A stretch of DNA of 64,000 nucleotides from Solibacillus sp. FSL R5-0449 (lineage in GTDB: Bacteria > Bacillota > Bacilli > Bacillales_A > Planococcaceae), in the NCBI RefSeq assembly GCF_037975215.1, contig NZ_CP150239.1, forward strand, positions 1,030,001 to 1,094,000, written 5' to 3'. The notes beneath the pieces are model-generated. The model was not told the DNA's origin and did no database searches. It was given only the letters and a program-made list of their open reading frames with translations. This document shows positions 32,680-41,424 of the stretch, one piece after another. The position numbers and the translations under genes were made by a program. Every line of letters starts with the position of its first letter. Positions within the stretch are counted from its first letter, which is position 1.

Positions 32680-33792
32680 ATGAAAAAGCGTAAATTTGGT
32701 TTATTAATTTCTTCTGTAGTAGCAACTGGTGCAATTTTGGCGGCATGTGGAACTGACGAAGAGTCAACTGATTCAAAAGACACTTCAAACAATGATTCTA
32801 ATTCTGGTTCTGAAACAAGCACTGACGCAGGTTCTGGCGATTTCTCAATCGCAATGGTTACAGACGTTGGTGGCGTAGACGACAAATCATTCAACCAATC
32901 AGCTTGGGAAGGTGTTCAAAAGTTCGGTGCTGACAACGGCTTATCTAAAGGCGACGGTGGTTTCGACTACTTACAATCTCAATCAGACGCTGACTACAAC
33001 ACAAACTTAAACAACTTATTACGTCGTGACTTCGATTTAGTATTCGGTGTTGGTTTCATGATGGGTGATGCAATTGAAGAAATCGCTAATGACAATCCAG
33101 ATGCAATGTTAGCATTAATCGATGCTGAAGTAGCAGCTGATAACGTAGCAAGCATCCTGTTCAAAGAGCAAGAAGGTGCTTTCTTAGCTGGTGTTGTTGC
33201 AGCTTCAATGTCTGAATCAGGCAAAATCGGTTTCGTAGGTGGTACAGATATCCCAGTAATTAACCGCTTCCACGCTGGTTTCGTAGAGGGTGCAAAAGCT
33301 GTTAACCCGGATATCGAAATCCAAGTAAACTACACAGGAGTATTCGATGATGCTTCTAAAGGTAAAATCGCTGCAAACTCAATGTACTCTTCTGGTGTAG
33401 ATATTATTTTCCACGCTGCTGGTGGTACTGGTAACGGTGTATTCTCAGAAGCTAAAGAGCGTAAAGCAAAAGATAAAGACGCTAACGTATGGGTAATCGG
33501 TGTTGACGCTGACCAATATGCAGAAGGTCAAGTTGACGACTCTACAAACATCACATTAACTTCTATGTTAAAAGGTGTTAACAACGCAGTAGTGGATATT
33601 GCTACTAAAGCGAAAAACGGTGAATTCCCAGGTGGTACAACTACTGTTTACGGTTTAGCTGAAGATGGTGTTGGCTTAGCAGATTCTCGTGGTGCTATTC
33701 CTCAAGAAGTAATGGATAAAGTAGAAGAATATAAAGAGAAGATTGCTTCTGGCGAAATTAAAGTTTCAGAAGAAAAACCTAAAGATAATTAA
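32680..33792 (+). CDS. BMP-family nucleoside-binding lipoprotein
   Basis: A 370-aa extracellular substrate-binding lipoprotein (BmpA/NupN-like). Signal peptide ends at a lipobox LAAC with Cys23, followed by an S/D/T/N-rich linker to about residue 50. The mature BMP domain starts SIAMVTDVGGVDDKSFNQSAWEG, a hallmark of nucleoside-binding PnrA-like proteins, with VIGVDADQ later. RBS GAGGGGGAC precedes ATG. The two-NBD ATPase and two permeases downstream complete the importer. Very high codon adaptation fits strong expression. Confidence 0.93.
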   Translation: MKKRKFGLLISSVVATGAILAACGTDEESTDSKDTSNNDSNSGSETSTDAGSGDFSIAMVTDVGGVDDKSFNQSAWEGVQKFGADNGLSKGDGGFDYLQSQSDADYNTNLNNLLRRDFDLVFGVGFMMGDAIEEIANDNPDAMLALIDAEVAADNVASILFKEQEGAFLAGVVAASMSESGKIGFVGGTDIPVINRFHAGFVEGAKAVNPDIEIQVNYTGVFDDASKGKIAANSMYSSGVDIIFHAAGGTGNGVFSEAKERKAKDKDANVWVIGVDADQYAEGQVDDSTNITLTSMLKGVNNAVVDIATKAKNGEFPGGTTTVYGLAEDGVGLADSRGAIPQEVMDKVEEYKEKIASGEIKVSEEKPKDN

Positions 33793-33808
33793 TAATTCTT
33801 AATGGAGT

Positions 33809-33848
33809 AATCATCATAGGGGGAATTATTCCCTATGATGATTTTCTA
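33809..33848 (+). terminator. Intergenic hairpin after the binding-protein gene
   Basis: AATCATCATAGGG and CCCTATGATGATT followed by TTCT form a 13-bp stem. A partial terminator here would raise binding protein over permease output; the rest of the 260-bp gap is AT-rich. Confidence 0.75.
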
Positions 33849-34054
33849 ATTTGCAGGTCTGTTTTAAATATTCAGTAAATTTAGTATTGAGAGAAATGTA
33901 AGCGTTATATTTTCATAGAATTGTAAGATAAGTGACTTATTTAGTGTAGAATTCGTCTGAAAAATTAATAGATGAAAGATTTTACCAAAAATCTTTCATG
34001 TGTTAATTTTATAAAAATACTTTTAAAGATAAATAGCCTAAGGGAGTGAGTCTA

Positions 34055-35596
34055 GTGGAATACGTGATTGAAATGCTCGGGATCCGCAAAGAGTTCGGTA
34101 ATTTCGTAGCAAACAACAATATCACCCTCCAGTTAAAAAAAGGCGAAGTTCATGCACTACTAGGAGAAAACGGTGCAGGTAAATCGACTTTAATGAATGT
34201 ACTTTTCGGTCTATATCAACCAGAAGCCGGAGAAATTAAAGTACGCGGAGAATCAGTAAAAATTACAGATCCAAACAAAGCAAATGATTTAGGGATCGGA
34301 ATGGTGCACCAGCACTTTATGCTTGTGGAAAACTTTACGGTTACGGAAAACATCATTTTAGGCAGCGAACCTACGAAACTGGGAGCTATCAACATTAAAG
34401 ATGCTGCTAAAGATATCGCTGCATTGTCGAAGAAATACAACTTGGATGTGGATCCATATGCGAAAATTGAAGATATTTCTGTCGGAATGCAACAGCGTGT
34501 AGAAATTTTAAAAACGCTATACCGCGGTGCGGAAATCCTTATTTTTGACGAGCCGACTGCATCATTAACACCGCAGGAAATTACGGAATTGATGGCGATT
34601 TTAAAACTTCTGATCAAAGAAGGCAAGTCGATTATCATCATTACCCATAAGCTGAAAGAAATTATGGAAGTATCGGACCGTGTAACAATTATCCGTAAAG
34701 GTGAAGGGGTTGGAACAGTCGTAACAAACGAAACAAACCCGGATCAGCTTGCGGAATTAATGGTAGGCCGACAAGTAGAATTCAAAACAGAAAAAGGGGA
34801 AGCAAACCCTACTGAAGAAATCTTCAAAGTCGAAAACCTTGTTGTAACGGATTACCGGGATGTCGAAAAAGTAAAAGGTCTGAATTTATCGATTCGCCGC
34901 GGTGAGATCGTTGGTATTGCAGGGATTGACGGAAATGGTCAATCAGAATTAATCGAAGCAATTACAGGACTGCGCAAAATTAAGAGCGGTAAAGTAACTT
35001 TAGCCGGCAAAGATATTACAGGCTTAAAACCGCGTGAAATTACGGAAACAGGTGTAGGACATATTCCTCAGGACCGTCACAAACACGGGCTTGTCCTGGA
35101 TTTCCCTATTGGGCACAATATCGCACTACAAACTTACTACAAATCGCCAATTTCAAAAGGCGCTATTATGGACTATAAGAAAATTAATGAAAAAGCACGC
35201 CAAATCATTGAAGAGTATGATGTTCGTACAGGTCAGGGCGAAATGACGCCAGCACGAGCACTTTCAGGCGGTAACCAGCAAAAGGCCATTATCGGACGTG
35301 AAGTCGACCGTGATCCGGAACTGCTGATTGCAGCACTTCCTACTCGTGGATTGGACGTAGGGGCAATTGAATTTATCCACTCTCGTTTAATCGAGCAACG
35401 TGATAAAGGAAAAGCCGTATTATTGATTTCGTTTGAATTAGATGAAGTTATGAATGTTTCTGACCGCATTGCCGTTATTTATGATGGGACAATCGTTGAT
35501 ACGGTATATCCGAAAGAAACATCTGAACAAGAGCTGGGCTTATTAATGGCCGGTGAAAAACGTAAAGCAAAGGCAGTTAAGGAGGGGAACGAATAA
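34055..35596 (+). CDS. Nucleoside ABC importer ATPase with two NBDs
   Basis: A 513-aa double ATPase of the NupO/YufO type. NBD1: GENGAGKST, VGMQQRVEILK signature region and LIFDEPTASLTP. NBD2: GIDGNGQSE in place of a normal Walker A lysine motif, ALSGGNQQKAIIGRE and LIAALPTRGLDVG in place of a canonical Walker B (no DEP). The second site is thus degenerate, as is known for this carbohydrate/nucleoside importer class. GTG at 34055 follows AAGGGAG at suitable distance; GTG 34046 abuts it. Stop overlaps the first permease. Confidence 0.9.
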   Translation: MEYVIEMLGIRKEFGNFVANNNITLQLKKGEVHALLGENGAGKSTLMNVLFGLYQPEAGEIKVRGESVKITDPNKANDLGIGMVHQHFMLVENFTVTENIILGSEPTKLGAINIKDAAKDIAALSKKYNLDVDPYAKIEDISVGMQQRVEILKTLYRGAEILIFDEPTASLTPQEITELMAILKLLIKEGKSIIIITHKLKEIMEVSDRVTIIRKGEGVGTVVTNETNPDQLAELMVGRQVEFKTEKGEANPTEEIFKVENLVVTDYRDVEKVKGLNLSIRRGEIVGIAGIDGNGQSELIEAITGLRKIKSGKVTLAGKDITGLKPREITETGVGHIPQDRHKHGLVLDFPIGHNIALQTYYKSPISKGAIMDYKKINEKARQIIEEYDVRTGQGEMTPARALSGGNQQKAIIGREVDRDPELLIAALPTRGLDVGAIEFIHSRLIEQRDKGKAVLLISFELDEVMNVSDRIAVIYDGTIVDTVYPKETSEQELGLLMAGEKRKAKAVKEGNE

Positions 35597-36645
35597 TGTC
35601 AAATCGAGTTGTGAATCTGCTCGTTCCACTCATCTCGGTAGTTTTAGGATTACTCGTTGGCGGGATCATCATGGTTGTCAGCGGCTATGATGCAATTGAT
35701 GGGTATACAGCACTATGGAATGGTATTTTCGGAGATTCTTATTCTATCGGTAATACAATCCGTCAAATTACACCGTATATTTTAGCAGGTCTAGCAGTAG
35801 CATTTGCCTTCCGTACTGGATTATTCAACATCGGTGTTGAAGGTCAGCTATTAATGGGGTGGCTTGCAGCGGCATATGTCGGTTATGCAATTGAAGGATT
35901 ACCACGTATGATCCACTTGCCATTAGCATTACTAGCGGCTGCGGCAGCGGGTGCGTTCTGGGCATTTATCGTCGGTTTCCTGAAAGCAAGACTTCAAGTA
36001 CACGAAGTAATTGCTTCGATCATGTTAAACTACACAGCATTATATTTAACAAATGCTGCGATTAAATCTTTATCAGACGGCGGATTCAAAACGCCGACGG
36101 TATTAGAATCAGCTACATTACGTAATCAGTGGTTACGCGAAATTACGGACAATTCAAGTCTTCACTTAGGGATTATCGTGGCACTGATCATGGTAGTTGT
36201 TATGTGGTTTATTTTAGAAAAAACAACGCGCGGTTATGAGTTGAAAGCAGTAGGGTTCAACAAAAACGCTGCTGAATATGCAGGTATGAATGTAAACCGC
36301 AACATCATTTTAGCAATGACAATTTCCGGTGTATTCGCCGGTCTGGGCGGTGCGATGGAAGCATTGGGAACATACCAGAACGCTTCGATTAAAGCAGCAG
36401 CTTCAGGTATCGGATTTGACGGGATCGCCGTAGCATTACTAGGTGCGAACAATCCGATCGGTGTATTCTTCGGAGCTTCATTATTCGGTTCCCTAAAATA
36501 CGGTTCATTAAACATGCCGAACGAAGCAGGTATTCCGGAAGAAATCGTATCAATCATCATTGCAGTAATTATTTTATTCGTAGCTTCAGGCTATATTTTA
36601 CGTGTTGGTTTACAGAAATTCGGAAAGAAAAAGGAGGGCAAGTAA
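35596..36645 (+). CDS. Nucleoside ABC importer permease 1
   Basis: A 349-aa permease of the BPD_transp_2 family (NupP/YufP-like) with about nine to ten membrane spans. FRTGLFNIGVEGQLLMG and the GANNPIGVFFGASLFGSLKYG region are typical of inner-membrane proteins of nucleoside importers. The ATG overlaps the ATPase stop (TAATG). It is followed immediately by the second permease. Together they form the channel for the BMP lipoprotein's ligand. Confidence 0.9.
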   Translation: MSNRVVNLLVPLISVVLGLLVGGIIMVVSGYDAIDGYTALWNGIFGDSYSIGNTIRQITPYILAGLAVAFAFRTGLFNIGVEGQLLMGWLAAAYVGYAIEGLPRMIHLPLALLAAAAAGAFWAFIVGFLKARLQVHEVIASIMLNYTALYLTNAAIKSLSDGGFKTPTVLESATLRNQWLREITDNSSLHLGIIVALIMVVVMWFILEKTTRGYELKAVGFNKNAAEYAGMNVNRNIILAMTISGVFAGLGGAMEALGTYQNASIKAAASGIGFDGIAVALLGANNPIGVFFGASLFGSLKYGSLNMPNEAGIPEEIVSIIIAVIILFVASGYILRVGLQKFGKKKEGK

Positions 36646-36646
36646 C

Positions 36647-37606
36647 ATGAGCTTTTTAGAAGTGTTATACTTTATCGTCCCTTCTGCCCTTTTATACGCA
36701 ACACCGCTTATTTTAACAGGTATCGGGGCTCTATTCTCGGAGCGTGCAGGGGTAATCGGTCTTGGTGTTGAAGGGTTAATGATTGTCGGTGCATTTACAG
36801 GTATTTATATCAACTTGGAATACTATGCTGACTTTGGGAAAAACGTCATTTGGCTGGCTTTATTGGCAGCGCTATTAGCAGGGGCAATTTTCTCGTTAAT
36901 TATTGCCGTTGCAGCCGTAACATTCCGCGCAGACCAAACTGTTACAGGTGTAGCAGCAAACATGCTTGCTGCAGCGATTACAGTATTCCTGGTTAAATTA
37001 ATTTACGGTAAAGGTCAAACAGACATGGTTTCTGCACCATTACAACGTTTTGAAATACCATTTTTATCAGATATACCGTTCTTGGGACCGCTGCTGTTCC
37101 AAAATGTATACTCCACAACGATCATCGCATTGGTTGTTGCGGTAGGCGCATGGTTTGTTCTTTATAAAATGCCATTCGGTCTACGTATTCGCTCTGTCGG
37201 AGAACATCCAATGGCAGCAGATACAATGGGAATTAACGTAGCGAAAATGCGTTATATCGGTGTAATGATTTCCGGTGCATTAGCAGGTGTCGGTGGTGCT
37301 TCATTGGCTATGACATCATCTGGTGATTTCTCTGGCTCTACAGTAGCCGGACAAGGATTCATCGCCATCGCCGCAATGATCTTCGGTAAATGGCATCCAA
37401 TCGGAACATTAGGTGCCGCACTATTCTTCGGTTTAGCGCAAACATTAAGTATCGGTGGCGGGAACATCCCGTACATTCAAGATATCCCACCGGTAATCCT
37501 GCAAGTACTACCATATGTCCTAACAATCCTGGCATTAGCAGGCTTCGTAGGAAAAGCAGTAGCACCAAAAGCATCAGGCGTTCCTTATATCAAAGGAAAA
37601 CGCTAA
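36647..37606 (+). CDS. Nucleoside ABC importer permease 2
   Basis: A 319-aa permease of the same family (NupQ/YufQ-like), with about nine spans; ALFSERAGVIGLGVEGLMIVGAF and FIAIAAMIFGKWHPIGT are conserved. An in-frame ATG exists at 36602 inside the previous gene, but AAGGAGGGCAAGTAAC before 36647 marks the true start, one base after the upstream stop. Last gene of the operon; a terminator follows within 10 bp. Confidence 0.9.
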   Translation: MSFLEVLYFIVPSALLYATPLILTGIGALFSERAGVIGLGVEGLMIVGAFTGIYINLEYYADFGKNVIWLALLAALLAGAIFSLIIAVAAVTFRADQTVTGVAANMLAAAITVFLVKLIYGKGQTDMVSAPLQRFEIPFLSDIPFLGPLLFQNVYSTTIIALVVAVGAWFVLYKMPFGLRIRSVGEHPMAADTMGINVAKMRYIGVMISGALAGVGGASLAMTSSGDFSGSTVAGQGFIAIAAMIFGKWHPIGTLGAALFFGLAQTLSIGGGNIPYIQDIPPVILQVLPYVLTILALAGFVGKAVAPKASGVPYIKGKR

Positions 37607-37612
37607 TTATAG

Positions 37613-37652
37613 GACCGTCTGTACAAAGTGGATTTGTGCAGGCGGTTTTTTG
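37613..37652 (+). terminator. Intrinsic terminator after the nucleoside importer operon
   Basis: GACCGTCTGTACAAA and TTTGTGCAGGCGGT pair with G-U wobbles, followed by TTTTTT. The 37.7-kb array begins about 30 bp later. Confidence 0.88.
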
Positions 37653-37680
37653 GTGTTGATTGAGTGGGCGGGGCTTTGAT

Positions 37681-38296
37681 TTATTAGCCGAGTTGTAGGG
37701 GAAAGTAGAACATCTTGGAGGTAAAGTAGAAATTTTTCAGGCTAAAGTGGAAACTATTCATGTAAAAGTAGAACGAATCGCCGGTAAAGTAGAAAGCGTG
37801 GAAATTATTAGCCAAGTTACGGGTGAAAGTAGAACCTTTTGAAGAGAAAGTAGAAAGTTTTCAGGCTAAAGTGGAAACTATTTATGTAAAAGTAGAACGA
37901 TTCGCCGGTAAAGTAAAAAGCGTGGAAATTATTAGCCAAGTTACGGGTGAAAGTAGAACCTTTTGAAGAGAAAGTAGAAAGTTCTCCGGCTAATGTAGAA
38001 ACTATTTAGGGAAAAGTAGAATGAAACGCCGGTAAAGTAGAAACACAAAATTTATTAGCCAAGTTGAGAGAGAAAGTAGAATTTATTTAAGAGAAGGTAG
38101 AAAGTATTGCGGCTAAAGTGGAAACTATTTAGGGTAAAGTAGAACAAATCTTCAGGTAAGTAGAAAGTGTTGAACTTATTAGCTTATTAGCTGGAGGAAA
38201 GTAGAAACTTCAAAGTTTAAGGTAGAAACTATTCAAGGAAAAGTAGAATAGGTAGACCGTAAAGTAGAAAACCCGTTTTTATTAACCAATTTGTGT
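37681..38296 (+). repeat. 21-bp phased word array, word AAAGTAGAA, with 124-bp higher-order units
   Basis: Word starts: 37702, 37723, 37744, 37765, 37786; 37826, 37847, 37868, 37889, 37910; 37950, 37971, 37992, 38013, 38034; 38073, 38094, 38115, 38136, 38157; 38198, 38219, 38240, 38261. Steps within groups are exactly 21. Groups are separated by 39-41 bp holding TTATTAGC (37681, 37805, 37929, 38052, 38176, 38279), giving units of 124, 124, 123, 124 and 103 bp, the last short by exactly one 21-bp step. Spacers of 12 bp recur between groups in the same order. Confidence 0.92.
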
Positions 38297-38394
38297 TAAA
38301 GCGTGAACTCTGTATTTAAAGGGAATAAAATTCACCGAACCTTGCCTCAAATTAAATAAGCAGCCCAAACTTCATACAAAACCATAGTTGTGCG

Positions 38395-38596
38395 GAGTGG
38401 AGGGGCCGACTCATAGGGATTAAACGTGCCTCGAAATGAAACTTAGTTAGAATACGAAATTTAATACTAAAAGAGAAGTGCTTGGAATGGAGGGGAGGCG
38501 ACTCCAGCGGGAATAGCGTGACGCCTGAGACTACAGGCTCAGGCCACGCCCGCGGAAAGCGTCCGACCCGGAATGGAAAGCACTGGACTATATTAA
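38395..38596. repeat. Dispersed GC-rich intergenic repeat, family A relatives
   Basis: Between the 37.7-kb array and ymfF lies a fragment (GGAGTGGAGGGGCCGACTC at about 38395) and then a fuller element at 38478-38585. The latter has arms AGTGCTTGGAATGGA and GGAATGGAAAGCACT and an inner GCCTGAG/CTCAGGC hairpin followed by CCACGCCCGCGG. Parts (GAGACTACAGGCTC, GCCCGCGGAA) match the element at 14.1 kb. At 38631-38655 a further GTGCTG/CAGCAC hairpin occurs. No coding potential. Confidence 0.65.
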
Positions 38597-38772
38597 GAAA
38601 TGTACACTTTATATTAATATAGTGTACTAGTGCTGTGCCCCGGAACGCAGCACATCGGACTTGAGTTAGAACGCAGAAGCGTATTGAACATTAAAAATTT
38701 ATTTTTTTACACCTTCATACTTTTCATTCATAAATGTCACGAATTAGGGAACACTTAGTACGGATAATAACT

Positions 38773-38802
38773 TTGCACAAATCAAGGCAACACATGTATA
38801 GT
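38773..38802 (+). promoter_or_regulatory. Probable sigma-A promoter of ymfF
   Basis: TTGCAC (38773-38778) and TATAGT (38797-38802), spacer 18 bp, about 50 bp before the ymfF start. Confidence 0.55.
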
Positions 38803-38853
38803 AGAGAAGAAGCATTTATATTTATATTCACGAGGTAGTCAGGAGGAGTTTTT

Positions 38854-40116
38854 TTGTTTTTAACAACAGAAATTGCGAAAGGTGTTTCGCTTCATATACG
38901 ACAAACCGCCCAATTCAAAACGGTTAACTTTTCGATCAAATGGAGAGCACCATTAAATGAAGAAACAGCGGCACAGCGTACAGTATTATCGAATGTCCTG
39001 CAGCACAGCAACGAAAAATTTCCAACATCGGCAAGTTACCGCAGCTATTTAGATGACCTGTTCGGCACAGTATTGTATTTTGACACAGCAAAGCGCGGTC
39101 AGGAACATACCGTACTCATGAATGTCGAAACAGTAAATGACCAATATTTATCGCATGGCAATGTTCTAAATGAAGTAATCGACCTGATCCAGGAAGCGAT
39201 CTTCAAACCGAACTACGAAAACGGTGTATTTAAAGAATCAATTGTCAACCGTGAAAAAGAAATGGTCATCCAACGAATCCAATCAATTTTCGATGACAAA
39301 TCACGCTACGCACAAAAACGTTTAACAGAAATTATCCGTCCAAACAGCGCAGCATCATTTTCTGCAAACGGTAATATTGAAGCCGTAAAAGCAATTACAC
39401 CACAATCATTGACAAAAACATATGAAGATATGCTAGCAAATGATGTCATTGATATTTATGTTGTCGGTGATATTAATGTGGAAGAAATGACGCAAAAGTT
39501 GAAAGCAGCATTCCAATTTGCTGACCGCAATGCGCTGCCAAAAACACAAGAAGACAAAACGCCTGCAAACATTGAGCCATATACAAAAGAAACGCAGGAA
39601 ATGAAACAAGGGAAACTGCATATCGGCTACTCGACACCTGTTCGATTTGGCGATAAAGATTTCCCGATCATGCAAATTTTCAACGGGATCTTTGGCGGTT
39701 ATGCCCATTCAAAATTATTTATGAATGTCCGTGAAAAAGAAAGTTTAGCTTATTATGCATCAAGCTCTTACTCTTCACAATACGGATTACTGTTCGTCGT
39801 GTCTGGTATCGAGCCGGCAAATGAAGAAAAGGCACGCAAATTAATTGCCGAACAGTTAAAAGTAATGCAAAATGGTGAAATTACCGATTTGGAATTGGCG
39901 CAAACGAAGGCGATGCTCATTAACCAGTTAAAAGAAGCATTGGATTCACCTCGTGGCCAAATTGAAATTTTTGACCAATACAAAGTATTAGACGAACCGT
40001 TTACTATGGATACGTGGACTGCACGCTGGCAATCTGTGTCAAAAGAAGATGTGCAAAAAGTGGCACAGGATATTAAATTAGAAGCAACGTATTTCTTATG
40101 CGGTAAGGGGGAGTAA
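38854..40116 (+). CDS. ymfF: M16-like protein YmfF, associated with EF-P modification
   Basis: A 420-aa M16-fold protein. The zinc motif HxxEH is absent (the equivalent region reads VLQHSNEKFPTSASY), so it is probably the inactive partner of a heterodimer with YmfH, whose motif is intact. Annotation pipelines link YmfF/YmfH to the EF-P 5-aminopentanol modification because of the neighbouring ymfI. A C-terminal NVREKESLAYYASSSYSS segment is typical of M16. The TTG at 38854 follows AGGAGGAG. The next gene starts 3 bp after its stop. Confidence 0.88.
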   Translation: MFLTTEIAKGVSLHIRQTAQFKTVNFSIKWRAPLNEETAAQRTVLSNVLQHSNEKFPTSASYRSYLDDLFGTVLYFDTAKRGQEHTVLMNVETVNDQYLSHGNVLNEVIDLIQEAIFKPNYENGVFKESIVNREKEMVIQRIQSIFDDKSRYAQKRLTEIIRPNSAASFSANGNIEAVKAITPQSLTKTYEDMLANDVIDIYVVGDINVEEMTQKLKAAFQFADRNALPKTQEDKTPANIEPYTKETQEMKQGKLHIGYSTPVRFGDKDFPIMQIFNGIFGGYAHSKLFMNVREKESLAYYASSSYSSQYGLLFVVSGIEPANEEKARKLIAEQLKVMQNGEITDLELAQTKAMLINQLKEALDSPRGQIEIFDQYKVLDEPFTMDTWTARWQSVSKEDVQKVAQDIKLEATYFLCGKGE

Positions 40117-40119
40117 TCC

Positions 40120-41424
40120 ATGGAAACAATTGAATTCCAGCAACTAGATGAAACATTATATTACAAGAAACTAAACAATGGATTAGACGTATACATTTTG
40201 CCGAAAAAAGGTTTTTCAAAAACATTTGTGACATTTACAACGAAGTATGGTTCGATTGACCGTACATTCGTACCGATCGGAGAAACAGAGCCAATTACAG
40301 TTCCGGACGGGATTGCCCACTTTTTAGAGCATAAAATGTTCGAAAAAGAAGACGGGGATGTATTCCAAAAGTTCAGTGAAGTAGGGGCACAGGCAAATGC
40401 ATTCACATCATTTACCCGCACAGCGTACCTGTTCTCTGCAACAGACCATATTTATAAAAGTACGGAAACATTACTGAATTTCGTACAGGAGCCGTACTTC
40501 ACGGAAGAAACGGTCAATAAAGAAAAAGGCATTATCGGACAGGAAATTACGATGTACGATGATCAGCCGGATTGGCGTTTATATTTTGGTGCGATTGAAA
40601 ATATGTACCATAACCACCCGGTGAAAATTGATATTGCCGGCACGATCGATTCTATTGACGGAATTACAGCCGAGCATTTATATACGTGCTACAACACGTT
40701 TTACCACCCATCAAACATGCTATTGTTCGTAATTGGTGCAGTAGATCCTGTTGAAATGATGGCATTTATTGAAGATAACCAAAACAAAAAGACATTCCAG
40801 GAGCCGACAGACTTAAAACGCTTATTTGATGAAGAACCAACAAATGTAGCGGAAAAAGAGCGTGTGCTTCATATGGATGTGCAAAAGCCAAAAGTGTATG
40901 TTGGATTAAAAGCGAAGCAAGTTGGTTTAAGCGGCGAAGAAATGCTGAAGCATGAGCTTGCTGTGCAAATCGGTGTTGAATGTTTATTCGGCCGCGCTTC
41001 ATCGTTCTATACAGATGTCTATGAAAATGGCCTGATCGACGAATCGTACGGTTATGATTTTTCATTGGAAAATGGCTATGGGTTTGCGCTGATCGGCTCG
41101 GATTCCGAACAGCCGGAGCAGCTTGCCAAACTGATTAAAGACAAATTGGCAGAAACAGAGCAAGGAAACTTATTCACTTCTGAAGATGTAGAACGGATTA
41201 AACGTAAAAAAATCGGTTTCTTCCTGCGTGCACTGAATTCCATCGAATTTATCGCCAACCAGTTTACACGTTACAAATTCAATGATATGAATTTATTCGA
41301 CGTTGTACCGGTACTGGAAACAATTACAGTGGAAGATATCGAAAAAGCATTTAAAACAATTCAAGGTGAAGAGCAACAAACGGTGTTTACAATCATGCCA
41401 GTAAGCGGGCGCGATCAAAAATGA
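40120..41424 (+). CDS. ymfH: M16 zinc peptidase YmfH
   Basis: A 434-aa M16 peptidase with intact inverted zinc motif HFLEH (H67, E70, H71) followed by KMFEKEDGDVFQKFSEVGAQANAFTS. Probably the catalytic half of a YmfF/YmfH pair, which resembles the alpha/beta arrangement of mitochondrial processing peptidase. Its target is unknown; genetic linkage is to EF-P modification through ymfI, which overlaps its stop by 4 bp. Start ATG follows AAGGGGGAGTAATCC. Confidence 0.9.
   Translation: METIEFQQLDETLYYKKLNNGLDVYILPKKGFSKTFVTFTTKYGSIDRTFVPIGETEPITVPDGIAHFLEHKMFEKEDGDVFQKFSEVGAQANAFTSFTRTAYLFSATDHIYKSTETLLNFVQEPYFTEETVNKEKGIIGQEITMYDDQPDWRLYFGAIENMYHNHPVKIDIAGTIDSIDGITAEHLYTCYNTFYHPSNMLLFVIGAVDPVEMMAFIEDNQNKKTFQEPTDLKRLFDEEPTNVAEKERVLHMDVQKPKVYVGLKAKQVGLSGEEMLKHELAVQIGVECLFGRASSFYTDVYENGLIDESYGYDFSLENGYGFALIGSDSEQPEQLAKLIKDKLAETEQGNLFTSEDVERIKRKKIGFFLRALNSIEFIANQFTRYKFNDMNLFDVVPVLETITVEDIEKAFKTIQGEEQQTVFTIMPVSGRDQK

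Noticed and set aside
33948-33967. CodY box upstream of the nucleoside importer ATPase
   Set aside because: TTCGTCTGAAAAATT-like sequence has about four mismatches to the CodY consensus, which is not enough in AT-rich DNA.
37681-38296. CRISPR array
   Set aside because: Conserved word is only about 9 bp and spacers are 12 bp, spacers recur between superunits, and no cas gene is near. All six arrays fail the CRISPR size pattern.
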